Assembly (NCBI GenBank): GCA_014727925.1 | Contig: WJMN01000028.1 | Coordinates: 1-33,622, forward strand | DNA: 33,622 bases | Origin: Microcaldota archaeon | GTDB taxonomy: Archaea > Micrarchaeota > Micrarchaeia > Anstonellales > Bilamarchaeaceae | Reading direction: 5' to 3' | Shown here: positions 13,464-20,611 of the stretch, in pieces | Position numbering within the stretch: position 1 is the first letter of the stretch | How the letters are laid out: each line of letters begins with the position of its first letter | Program-made: the position numbers and the translations under genes | The notes under the pieces: model-generated | Told to the model about the DNA's origin: nothing | The model's input: only the letters and a program-made list of their open reading frames with translations | Database searches by the model: none

Positions 13464-14060
13464 CTACCCAAGGTCTTCGTGGAGCTCGGTTCTCCTAAAC
13501 TCCACGCGGCTCATCGGGGTAACCTGCCTCAGCTGGTTGAAAATCTTGGAGGCGAGGCGGCCATGGATTATCTCCTGCATAAGAGAGTAATAATCATATT
13601 CTCCGGAGGCCTCTGAAAGCTGCTTCTCTATGATTTCCCTGAGGTTCTTTTTCATTGTTTCACTTATTCGCTCCCTTGTAACTGCAATAAGCTTTACCCT
13701 TACGTTGCGGTCATCGCTGGTAGAGATGTCCCGGATTATGTGGAGTACTGTCCTCCTTCTCCTTACCAGGGTACGGATGTATCCTGGAGAGAGGTTGTGC
13801 CCTATGAGCTCGGTGTATGCAGTCTTTCCCTTCACATCATCTATCCTGAAATTAAGGGTAGTGTAGATATTTGCCTGGGACATCTTCCCTGTCATGTCCC
13901 TGAGGCTGACCGGTATGATTCTGTGCATAACCTTGCCTTCATCTGTTGCCAGCACCTCTCCTAGCTCCTTTGAGTCAAACTTCTGGGGGGCAACCACTGT
14001 GTACCATTCCTTTGACTTCTTCTTTTCGGTTCTTCTTGATTTCCTCTTTGGTTTGGCCAT
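13464..14060 (-). CDS. rps3ae: Small ribosomal subunit protein S3Ae (eS1)
   Basis: A 198-aa protein of normal archaeal length. It starts with a basic extension (MAKPKRKSRRTEKKKSKEW) then the family core YTVVAPQKFDSKELGEVLAT, SLRDMTGKMSQANIYTTLNF, GHNLSPGYIRTLVRRRRTVL and a terminal VEFRRTELHE. The protein sits at the mRNA exit region of the 30S subunit. Its ATG follows the S15 stop by about 10 nt, with the S15 end carrying the GTGA-type binding site. The order RdgB-S15-S3Ae is a recognisable archaeal arrangement. Confidence 0.97.
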   Translation of the reverse strand: MAKPKRKSRRTEKKKSKEWYTVVAPQKFDSKELGEVLATDEGKVMHRIIPVSLRDMTGKMSQANIYTTLNFRIDDVKGKTAYTELIGHNLSPGYIRTLVRRRRTVLHIIRDISTSDDRNVRVKLIAVTRERISETMKKNLREIIEKQLSEASGEYDYYSLMQEIIHGRLASKIFNQLRQVTPMSRVEFRRTELHEDLG

Positions 14061-14070
14061 CTAAACACCC

Positions 14071-14526
14071 TCACTTCACCAGCAGAGCCGCAGTCTCAGG
14101 GTCATACTTCCATCCTGCAGGGATGCACCCAGACTTCCTGTAATACTTTGAAAGCCTGTGTATCTTGGACTCCACATGAGTAAGCTTTACCCTATTATGA
14201 GTATCCATCTTGTTCTGCTTCATGTGGTTCCTCATCCCCACAGCCTTCTTTATCAGGCTGAGAATGTCCTCGGGGAACTTTGCAGTAAGCTTTTCCTTCT
14301 CCAGGAATTCTCCCATGCTCATTCCAAGAACCCTGCTCACCAGCGGGATGCTATACTGGTCCCTGAGCACGAGCCCGATTTTTGTGGGGGGAACTCCCTC
14401 GCGGGCAAGCTTCCTTATTATTTCCTCTACCTCTTCCTTTGTATAGGAAGACCATTCCGGCTTACCCTCCTTCTTTGGCGGGTTTGAGCCGGACTTTCCT
14501 TTCTTTCTAGAATGTAATTTTGCCAT
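14071..14526 (-). CDS. rps15: Small ribosomal subunit protein S15 (uS15)
   Basis: The product from MAKLHSRKKGKSGSNPPKKE is 151 aa, the usual archaeal/eukaryotic S13/S15 length. Motifs include WSSYTKEEVEEIIRKLAREG, GLVLRDQYSIPLV and the rRNA-binding NRVKLTHVESKIHRLSKYYR. The track ORF begins 72 nt further upstream with residues unlike the family and overlapping the RdgB gene; the internal ATG is preceded by GTGAAGGA, so I chose 14526. It binds the central domain of 16S rRNA. It lies between RdgB and S3Ae in the operon. Confidence 0.96.
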   Translation of the reverse strand: MAKLHSRKKGKSGSNPPKKEGKPEWSSYTKEEVEEIIRKLAREGVPPTKIGLVLRDQYSIPLVSRVLGMSMGEFLEKEKLTAKFPEDILSLIKKAVGMRNHMKQNKMDTHNRVKLTHVESKIHRLSKYYRKSGCIPAGWKYDPETAALLVK

Positions 14527-14563
14527 TCCTTCACACTCCCTGGGAAACACCCAGTTTTTTGTC

Positions 14564-15133
14564 CTAATACTTCCTGCTTTCCTGCAGGAATTTTCCAAGT
14601 TTTTCCAATGCCCTCTTCCTATGGGAGAGGGCGAATTTCATACCTGGACTCTCGGCGAAGGTCTTTTCCCCGGAATGGCGAATTCCCGGGAATTTTTCTG
14701 GTATGAATATAGGGTCGTATCCGAATCCTCCGGTTCCCCGGCTCTGGTCAGATATTTTTCCTTTCACAGAACCCATAAACGCATGGACCGCTTCTCCGTC
14801 CGTATATGCAATGCAGGCACGGAACTTTGCAGGCTTCCCGGAAGCCAGGCGCAGTATGCCCCTGTTTCCGAGTTTCCTAAACACCCAGGCCGAATAAGGC
14901 CCGGGGAACCCATCTAGCAAAGGAATGAAAAGCCCGGAGTCCTCAACAAAAAGAGGTTGGCCGAGCCCAGCATGCGCTTCGCGGGCGGATGCGGATGCGA
15001 TTTCCTCAAGCGAATCACTTCTTATCTCGTTCACCTGGGGGTTTTGGTAGGAAATATTGACACCGAACTCTTTTAAAATCTTTTCTGCTTCGGCAAACTT
15101 CCCGCTGTTGCCCGTAACAAAGGAAACCTGCAT
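14564..15133 (-). CDS. Non-canonical purine NTP pyrophosphatase (RdgB/HAM1 family)
   Basis: A 189-aa enzyme that hydrolyses ITP, dITP and XTP to monophosphates to clean the nucleotide pool. Family signatures are FVTGNSGKFAEAEKIL at the start, VEDSGLFIPLLDGFPGPYSA (the catalytic Asp loop), GTGGFGYDPIFIP and the C-terminal ALSHRKRALEKL. Length matches archaeal members. A TATA-like box (CTTTTTAATAT) lies about 27 nt before the ATG without a binding site, so the operon RdgB-S15-S3Ae-creatininase-NAC-mvk probably begins with a leaderless start here. Confidence 0.96.
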   Translation of the reverse strand: MQVSFVTGNSGKFAEAEKILKEFGVNISYQNPQVNEIRSDSLEEIASASAREAHAGLGQPLFVEDSGLFIPLLDGFPGPYSAWVFRKLGNRGILRLASGKPAKFRACIAYTDGEAVHAFMGSVKGKISDQSRGTGGFGYDPIFIPEKFPGIRHSGEKTFAESPGMKFALSHRKRALEKLGKFLQESRKY

Positions 15134-15154
15134 GAGCAGGTTAGCTGCAGCAAC

Positions 15155-15165
15155 ATATTAAAAAG
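15155..15165 (-). promoter_or_regulatory. TATA-like box of the RdgB-S15-S3Ae operon
   Basis: CTTTTTAATAT on the minus strand is centred about 27 nt before the RdgB ATG. Confidence 0.5.
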
Positions 15166-15168
15166 AAA

Positions 15169-16416
15169 CTACCTGGGGACAATTTCTCCAAATTTTGACT
15201 TGAAAAACCTAAGGCTCTGGTTGAATTCACTCCTAAGGCCATTGTGCCAGGCAAAGGAACGCAGGGAATCCATGCTGAAATCCGGGCCTGAGATAAGGTC
15301 GTCTAAGTCCCTGAGTATGGAGGGGCCGATATTGGCTGCATGGGGCCGCAGGAGGATTGCAGACAGCCTGGGAATTGCAAAATCTGCAAGCTCACTTGCT
15401 TTTTCAGGTGAAAGTGTTTCCATCTCCGCAGCGATGCTTTTGAAAATGGGCTGCATTGTATCTGCATATGCCCAGACATACTCGTCTATTGCCCGGTCCA
15501 GGGATTTCTCAAAATCTTCGGAAGAAGAAACGCTTCCCCCAAAATCAAGCTCGGAAACACGTTTTGCCAGCGTGTTTTCCCCTATTCCAATAGCATGGGC
15601 AATCTTTCGGGACTTCCAGTCCTCTTCTTCGCTATATGCCTCAGGCAGGTTTGCAAGGGCCTGGAAAACAAATTCGATATAATGCTCATCTGCGTTGTCC
15701 TCAACTGTATAAAGCTCTATGGCACCGGGCCCGGCAATTGAAAATGGAACGTGCATCTCCAGCATCCTTCTGCTATCCACATCTATTCCATAAAGCACAA
15801 ATTTGCCTTCCTGTTTATCAATGCGGAAATCAACGAGGTCCAAATCCATATACCTGTAGTTATAGTAAAAATCCCATTTTTTGCCGCCAGCGGGTGCTAA
15901 TGGACCCATCTCGGTAACTTCAAAATGGAGTTCCTTATCTTCATCAATATGCGTTACCCTAACTCTATTCCCGGATTTCTTTACTACAAAACTGCCATTT
16001 TCATCCTTTAGCTTTTCTGTTTCCTCCTTAAGCCCTCTCAGGATAGAGCTTATGCTTTCTCCTTCTTGGGGCTGCTGGTAGGAATCAGGAGGGCAGGCGT
16101 ACCAGATTGGCAATTCTTCCGGCTGTTTTGAATGATCATAACTGGCCTTTGAAATCAGAGATGGTGCGTTCTTCGCATCAGCAGCCGGAGAAAGGCTGAG
16201 CGCTGCTGCGGCTGCAATTCCTCCCAGGGCAATCCTTGCGCCTTTTGAAAGCTTTTTGTGCCTTGGTGGATTAAAAGAGCCGGGCGGCCTCCTGCGAGCA
16301 AGCGAATGCCCTCCTTTCCTGGCATCCGGGAAGGGTGGTTTGCGCCGGGTTGCTGGGCCGGATTCGGCTTTCTTTGTTTTTCTAGAAGAGTCTTTTGGGG
16401 GAATCAAACAGTACAC
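15169..16416 (-). CDS. Membrane-anchored or secreted protein, function unknown
   Basis: About 415 aa if started at the GTG at 16416 (or 412 from the TTG at 16407, which has GAGGTG about 7 nt upstream). The track start at 16629 lies inside the divergent gene and past its own promoter, so it is rejected. The N-terminus is basic and Pro/Arg/Ser-rich (RKTKKAESGPATRRKPP...), followed by one hydrophobic segment GARIALGGIAAAAALSLSPA that looks like a signal anchor or cleavable signal ending in ADA. The rest is a soluble, acidic, mixed alpha/beta domain with WDFYYNYRYMDLDLVDF and a helical C-terminal half. No family or catalytic motif is recognised. A TATA-like box is at 16442-16450. Confidence 0.7.
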   Translation of the reverse strand: MYCLIPPKDSSRKTKKAESGPATRRKPPFPDARKGGHSLARRRPPGSFNPPRHKKLSKGARIALGGIAAAAALSLSPAADAKNAPSLISKASYDHSKQPEELPIWYACPPDSYQQPQEGESISSILRGLKEETEKLKDENGSFVVKKSGNRVRVTHIDEDKELHFEVTEMGPLAPAGGKKWDFYYNYRYMDLDLVDFRIDKQEGKFVLYGIDVDSRRMLEMHVPFSIAGPGAIELYTVEDNADEHYIEFVFQALANLPEAYSEEEDWKSRKIAHAIGIGENTLAKRVSELDFGGSVSSSEDFEKSLDRAIDEYVWAYADTMQPIFKSIAAEMETLSPEKASELADFAIPRLSAILLRPHAANIGPSILRDLDDLISGPDFSMDSLRSFAWHNGLRSEFNQSLRFFKSKFGEIVPR

Positions 16417-16441
16417 CTCAATTAGAATATGGGGATAATCT

Positions 16442-16450
16442 CTATAAAAA
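16442..16450 (-). promoter_or_regulatory. TATA-like box of the unknown secreted-protein gene
   Basis: TTTTTATAG on the minus strand predicts transcription from about 16421, which supports the GTG/TTG start region. Confidence 0.45.
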
Positions 16451-16471
16451 CCTGATGGAAAAGGATGTAGG

Positions 16472-16481
16472 ATTTTTAAAT
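16472..16481 (+). promoter_or_regulatory. TATA-like box of the divergent unknown gene
   Basis: ATTTTTAAAT is centred about 25 nt before the ATG at 16502, predicting a leaderless mRNA. Confidence 0.55.
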
Positions 16482-16501
16482 GATTTCTTGGAATTGGGGG
16501 C

Positions 16502-17293
16502 ATGGCAGCCAAAAAACCTTCAAAAACAAAAGAAAGAGGAAAAAGGAAAAGTGCCCGGAAAGCGCCGGGCAGAGAAGTAAAAAAGAATGCAAAAAAACAG
16601 AATGCTAAAAAGAAGCCCAAAGTGGACAAAAAAGTTGTTGAATTCAGGAAAGCCCTGATGGAGCCCGCGGAAAAGGCGATGATTTCATACTTCCTCTACC
16701 CTGTTGCGAAAAAAAGAAAGGAAAAAGAAGCGGCAAAGGAAGTGATTAAAGAGGCATACAGCAAGGGGGATGTTGTGGTAAAGCAGTTCATACTGTTTCT
16801 TGCCCATGAGCAGCTTGCAAAGGCCGCGGGCATAAAGACCATGCACAACTTTTCACACTACCGGAAATCCCTGCCAAAGGAGTCTGAAATGGGAGAAGTG
16901 CGCAAGGCCGTTTACCGCACCATCTTCAATTACACCACATCATATGAGGGAATAGTGGAGCTGCTCGGGCTGCTGGGGGAACTGGGAGACGAAACAGCGG
17001 CAAAGCTGATAACCTACCACCTGAGCTACTACTCAAGCATGGAGGCCCCGGTGCTGCAGATATTCAGGAATGCCTCGCTTGAGGCGCTTGGTGCCTGCAG
17101 CTGCCCATACGCGCTGGAAGCGCTCATAAACTATGCAAAATACGGGGAAAAAACAGATAGGGCGGTGCTTGCGCTAAGCAGGTGGAGCAAAAAGCTGGAA
17201 GCCACCAATATGGGGGCAGAGGAAAAGGCATACTATGAAAAAGAGATAAAAAAGCTTCTTGGAGGTAAAGGGGGACACGAATATTACAGGTAA
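16502..17293 (+). CDS. Lys-rich N-terminus plus helical domain, function unknown
   Basis: A 263-aa protein. Residues 1-45 are strongly basic (KKPSKTKERGKRKSARKAPG and more), which suggests nucleic acid or ribosome binding. Residues about 46-263 are predicted almost entirely helical, with repeated amphipathic helices such as FRKALMEPAEKAMISYFLYP, GIVELLGLLGELGDETAAKL and CPYALEALINYAKYGEKTDR, loosely like HEAT-type helical repeats. No enzyme motif is visible. Its start is leaderless, 25 nt after a TATA-like box, and it is divergent from the unknown secreted-protein gene. A HEAT-like scaffold is my guess, not a recognised family. Confidence 0.75.
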   Translation: MAAKKPSKTKERGKRKSARKAPGREVKKNAKKQNAKKKPKVDKKVVEFRKALMEPAEKAMISYFLYPVAKKRKEKEAAKEVIKEAYSKGDVVVKQFILFLAHEQLAKAAGIKTMHNFSHYRKSLPKESEMGEVRKAVYRTIFNYTTSYEGIVELLGLLGELGDETAAKLITYHLSYYSSMEAPVLQIFRNASLEALGACSCPYALEALINYAKYGEKTDRAVLALSRWSKKLEATNMGAEEKAYYEKEIKKLLGGKGGHEYYR

Positions 17294-17313
17294 TTGGACC
17301 TGCAATTGGAAGC

Positions 17314-18288
17314 TTAGGAAACAGTGGAGTATTCCAGAATTGAATCACAGTTGACCGTTTCCGAGAAGAACCCTGAAATAAAGAGCTTGGGGTAGCCTAG
17401 GAAGGGTATGCGGAACAAAATCCTTCCCTTGTAATTTTCAGAAGAAGGTGCACGGTTGCCCAGCATATATGCATAATCATAGGCCTGGATGTCAAATACC
17501 GGGTTGTTGTCTCCCTTTGTCAGGTAGTATGTTTCGCCTTCGCACTCCACCCTGAAAAACAAGCGGTGGATGATGTCTCCGGTATATGAGTAGAGATCTC
17601 CAGAAGGCGGGCTGTAAACCACAGTATCATGGGAAAGATTTGTATAGTAGGTATTTCCCCGGAAATCAACTGATTTTACGCATGGGGTGGAGAGAGTGAC
17701 TTCCTCTGAAACACGCATGCACTCCCCATAATTGAAAGTGAAGGGGCCCCGATTCTCAGTAAATATCTCCGGATTTGCAGCAAAAAGGGCGCAGATGTTG
17801 TCCTTATGCTGTGTGCAGTATGAATAAAGGGAGCCATTCAGTTCAAACTCTCCGGCGCTTCCTGCATGGACAGAAACTGAAGTAGACTGCAGTGCAGAAA
17901 GCTCTTTAGGCGTAATTTCCGCCTCATAGCCCACCGGGTCTTCACCCTGAACAATGATCAGGTCCCCCCTCTCAACGTTTGGGAGCATTGAACAGGAAAC
18001 AACTGCATTTATGGGAACGGGGGAATTCAGAAAAAAACTTAGGGCAAGCCAGAAAACCACTATCCAGGAGAGTGAAACAAGGGTGTCCTTCAACTCTTCT
18101 TTCCATCCCCGGCTTTTTCCCCCGGACCAGACTTCATATGCAACTATTCCAATAAGCGCAATTGCAAAAAGAATTCCGAAAAAAGAGAGCTTAGTGAGGA
18201 CATATAGGGCAAGAAGGGCTGCAAGAAACCCTATTTGGACATACTGGTTCTTTGCATGCTTCTCAAGAAGCTCCCGGTCCATGGGCAC
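17314..18288 (-). CDS. Signal peptidase I, archaeal Ser/His type, with large insertion
   Basis: A 324-aa protein with two N-terminal hydrophobic segments (about 17-52) and a third at about 72-88 just before the catalytic domain. Box B is VSCSMLPNVERGDLIIVQG with nucleophile Ser100; the archaeal/ER-type general base is His241 in GDIIHRLFF; and box E is LTKGDNN (Asp260). FRIPFLGYPKLF is the usual I-P-x-x-G-x-x-K ending. Ser and His are 141 residues apart, far more than in compact Sec11-type enzymes, because of an insert of about 100 residues with several Cys (YCTQHKDNIC, NYGECM, STPCVKS). It removes signal peptides outside the membrane. The track start is a GTG (18288); an ATG two codons on is an alternative. 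It follows rpoL by 3 nt. Confidence 0.9.
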   Translation of the reverse strand: MPMDRELLEKHAKNQYVQIGFLAALLALYVLTKLSFFGILFAIALIGIVAYEVWSGGKSRGWKEELKDTLVSLSWIVVFWLALSFFLNSPVPINAVVSCSMLPNVERGDLIIVQGEDPVGYEAEITPKELSALQSTSVSVHAGSAGEFELNGSLYSYCTQHKDNICALFAANPEIFTENRGPFTFNYGECMRVSEEVTLSTPCVKSVDFRGNTYYTNLSHDTVVYSPPSGDLYSYTGDIIHRLFFRVECEGETYYLTKGDNNPVFDIQAYDYAYMLGNRAPSSENYKGRILFRIPFLGYPKLFISGFFSETVNCDSILEYSTVS

Positions 18289-18291
18289 CAG

Positions 18292-18573
18292 CTAAGCTTT
18301 CATGCCGGAAACGCTCTTCCGGAGTTCGCCTATTTCCTTGCCCAGGCTTTCGGCCGCCTTCTCAACGGCGGCAACCGGATCGCCCCTTTTTACCTTTACA
18401 TAAATCCTGGGGCTTCCCACAATAGGGTGCTCAACCTTGTAAGCAGCATCCTCAACGCCTGCAGCTTCATTCAGCTTTTCCACAAGCAGTTCAGGAATTG
18501 TGGGGTCTGCGCCGGCGATTTCAAACTCGAGTTCGGTTTTCTCCTTTTTGATAAGCTTAATTTCCACATCCAC
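18292..18573 (-). CDS. rpoL: DNA-directed RNA polymerase subunit L (Rpo11)
   Basis: A 93-aa protein, the archaeal partner of subunit D in the alpha-like assembly platform. The core reads KTELEFEIAGADPTIPELLV, then AYKVEHPIVGSPRIYVKVKR, the conserved H-P strand region, and a C-terminal helix. Length is normal. A GAGGTG lies just before the ATG, and the leader contains a perfect GGTGCG/CGCACC hairpin. The signal peptidase gene follows directly on the same strand. Confidence 0.95.
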   Translation of the reverse strand: MDVEIKLIKKEKTELEFEIAGADPTIPELLVEKLNEAAGVEDAAYKVEHPIVGSPRIYVKVKRGDPVAAVEKAAESLGKEIGELRKSVSGMKA

Positions 18574-18587
18574 ACCTCAGTTGCCGC

Positions 18588-18606
18588 GGGTGCGCGGAAA
18601 CGCACC
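18588..18606. repeat. Hairpin in the rpoL leader
   Basis: GGTGCG-TTTCCG-CGCACC on the minus strand forms a 6-bp stem with a 6-nt loop about 15 nt upstream of the rpoL ATG, close to the GAGGTG ribosome binding site. It may modulate translation or simply protect the 5' end. Confidence 0.45.
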
Positions 18607-18632
18607 GCTGCTATCCTCATTTATCATAAATA

Positions 18633-18642
18633 CCTTTTTATA
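18633..18642 (-). promoter_or_regulatory. TATA-like box of rpoL
   Basis: TATAAAAAGG on the minus strand predicts transcription from about 18612, so the leader would open with the GC hairpin. A second A/T-rich box at 18621-18632 is an alternative. Confidence 0.45.
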
Positions 18643-18689
18643 TGCTTCAGCCAGTAGAGCAAATTCCATTATTGCAGAATCCTGCAGCC

Positions 18690-19244
18690 TCACAGGTTTA
18701 TTTTCCCGTATTGCCTATAATCGTTTGCAATCTCCCTGGGCTCCCTGTGCCCGTTGGAGCATACAAGCCCCTTGTCTGTTTTTTCCAGGGGCTCGCGGCA
18801 GATGGAGCAGTATGCCTTTATCACTCCGAGCTCGGAACCGGCAAGGGTAAGCTCTGCCTTGTCTCCCTCAACTCCTTTCACCTTTGCGCGCACAATATCT
18901 CCCACCAGTATTGCATCTCTTGCGCTCTTCACGTAGCCTTCAGCCATTTCCCTTATGAAAACCTTGCCTTCAGTGGGGGCAAATGGCGATTCCCTTTCCC
19001 CTTGTTCAGGGAAGATTGTGATTATGGCGAGGGACTCCATTACCATCAGCACAGTACCATACACAATATCCCCCTTGCTAAGCTCCGGCCTCTTTGTGGG
19101 GGTTTTGAATGTGCCGGAGGACTCATCGGCCTCCCCAACCGCGGAAGCATACACATCATTTTCCACAAGATGGGTGGCCGGACCCTCTTCAAAAACTTCC
19201 CCGGGCCCTACATAATCTCCGGGGACTACAATCTTTTCACTCAT
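18690..19244 (-). CDS. csl4: Exosome subunit Csl4
   Basis: About 184 aa from MSEKIVVPGDYVGPGEVFEE. The N-terminal domain has the family opening V-P-G-D-x-x-G, the middle S1-like domain spans DIVYGTVLMVMESLAIITIF to KVKGVEGDKAELTLAG, and the C-terminal zinc ribbon is AYCSICREPLE...LVCSNGHREPRE. Csl4 forms part of the RNA-binding cap of the archaeal exosome. The track start lies 9 nt upstream; the ATG at 19244 has a GTGAT 6 nt before it and matches family N-termini. In many archaea csl4 and rpoL are neighbours, as here (116-nt gap with the rpoL promoter). Confidence 0.95.
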   Translation of the reverse strand: MSEKIVVPGDYVGPGEVFEEGPATHLVENDVYASAVGEADESSGTFKTPTKRPELSKGDIVYGTVLMVMESLAIITIFPEQGERESPFAPTEGKVFIREMAEGYVKSARDAILVGDIVRAKVKGVEGDKAELTLAGSELGVIKAYCSICREPLEKTDKGLVCSNGHREPREIANDYRQYGKINL

Positions 19245-19275
19245 CAAAATCACAGGAAAGCATTATGGAGAAAAA

Positions 19276-19285
19276 GATTAAAAAA
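19276..19285 (-). promoter_or_regulatory. TATA-like box of csl4
   Basis: TTTTTTAATC on the minus strand predicts a start near 19255 and a short leader carrying GTGAT. Confidence 0.45.
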
Positions 19286-19340
19286 GGGGAGTGGGATGCA
19301 GGAACGCAGACTCATCTGGAAAAACAGAAAATCCAAAGAC

Positions 19341-19349
19341 TTTTAAATG
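19341..19349 (+). promoter_or_regulatory. TATA-like box of the DUF373 gene
   Basis: TTTTAAATG is centred 25 nt before the ATG at 19370, predicting a leaderless mRNA. Confidence 0.6.
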
Positions 19350-19369
19350 GAAAAGCAGGTTTTAAAAAT

Positions 19370-20608
19370 ATGGCAAAGCCCCTCCTGATACTATGCATAG
19401 ACAGGGACAACGACCTTTACGAAAAGGCTAAGGTACATGGCCCAGTGATTGGGAGGGACGAGAACCTGGAAGCCGCGGCAAAGCTCGCGCTTGCAGATCC
19501 TGAGGAGCCAGATGCGAACACAATTTTTTATGCGGTAAAGCTTTACGACAAGCTTGCAAAGGAAAAAAAGAACATAGAAGTTGTAACCCTTACCGGGCAC
19601 AAAAAAATCGGCTACCGCTCGGACCAGGAAATAAGCAGGCAGCTAAACCGCATACTCAACGAGATTCCTGCAGAGTCCTGCATCTTTGTTTCAGACGGCG
19701 CTTCGGATGAAGTCCTTCTCCCGGTAATTCGTTCAAGAATAAAGATTGATGCAGTAAAGCTTGTGGTGATGAAGCAGGCAAAGGAGCTGGAAAAAACATA
19801 TTTCGTAATCCTAGAAAAATTAAAGGATCCGCATTATTCAAGGATAATTTTCGGGATACCCGCAATATTCATACTGCTGTTCTCCCTCTCCAGCATAATG
19901 GGCTGGGAAACAAAATTCGTGGGAGTTCTAATTGGCCTTTACCTGATAATAAAGGGCTTCGGAATAGAAGATGCACTAATAAGCTGGTTCAGGGATTTTA
20001 GGGTTTCACTGGAAAAAAACACCTGGATATCGTATATTCCTGCATTGGTCATGTTCCTGCTCTCGCTCTGGATGTGGCAGGAGGCAAATGCCCGCGCCGT
20101 ATCTTTGGGGCTGGACCAGGTCAAGACCGCCGCATACACCTTCAAGGCAATAATCTTCCCCCTTTCAATGGGAATCCTTTTCCTGCTGGGAGGAAAGAGC
20201 GTGGAGGCATACTCGGACAACCGCAAGTTCGCAATAACCGGCCATGCAAGGACGCTTGTTGCTGTCTTGCTCACCGCACTCATACTCAGCGTAGGCTCCC
20301 AGTGGGTGCTGAACATTGAGCCTCCTTATGTGGGCTTTGGGGAATTCCTTTTCGTGATGGCATACGTTGTAGTGCTCGGATACCTTGCGAGCACGGCAAT
20401 AGAAATGATAAGAAGGGAAAGCATAATGGGAATGAAGCTTGAGGGAAAGGAAGTGATATCTGATTCCGGGAGCTTCCTTGGGAAAATCCTGGGAGTGGAC
20501 AGGAAAAAGGAAAACGTAGTAATCCAAAGCTACCTTGGAAGGAAATTCACCCTCCCTTTTAGGCATATAGCATCAATAGGAGAGAACGTGCTTGTGCGCA
20601 CAGGATAA
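19370..20608 (+). CDS. DUF373-family membrane protein
   Basis: A 412-aa protein. The soluble N-terminal part (1-165) starts KPLLILCIDRDNDLYEKAKV, with a conserved GRDENLEAAAKLALADPEEPD and FVSDGASDEVLLPVI, the hallmark of DUF373, an archaeal family of unknown function. About six to seven membrane segments follow (IFGIPAIFILLFSLSSIMGW, ALVMFLLSLWMW, ILFLLGGKSVEAY, LVAVLLTALILSVGSQWVL, FLFVMAYVVVLGYLAS). A small C-terminal domain resembles a mechanosensitive-channel-like beta piece but this is weak. The track start at 19109 is inside csl4; the internal ATG sits 25 nt after a TATA-like box. It converges with lonB. Confidence 0.88.
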   Translation: MAKPLLILCIDRDNDLYEKAKVHGPVIGRDENLEAAAKLALADPEEPDANTIFYAVKLYDKLAKEKKNIEVVTLTGHKKIGYRSDQEISRQLNRILNEIPAESCIFVSDGASDEVLLPVIRSRIKIDAVKLVVMKQAKELEKTYFVILEKLKDPHYSRIIFGIPAIFILLFSLSSIMGWETKFVGVLIGLYLIIKGFGIEDALISWFRDFRVSLEKNTWISYIPALVMFLLSLWMWQEANARAVSLGLDQVKTAAYTFKAIIFPLSMGILFLLGGKSVEAYSDNRKFAITGHARTLVAVLLTALILSVGSQWVLNIEPPYVGFGEFLFVMAYVVVLGYLASTAIEMIRRESIMGMKLEGKEVISDSGSFLGKILGVDRKKENVVIQSYLGRKFTLPFRHIASIGENVLVRTG

Positions 20609-20611
20609 TAA

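Noticed and set aside
16417-16629. Upstream extension of the minus-strand 486-aa ORF
   Set aside because: It covers the divergent gene's start and both promoters; the Phe/Leu-rich residues are the antisense of a Lys-rich coding region.
19109-19369. Upstream extension of the DUF373 ORF
   Set aside because: It overlaps csl4 on the other strand and precedes the TATA-like box; family members start near MAKPLL.
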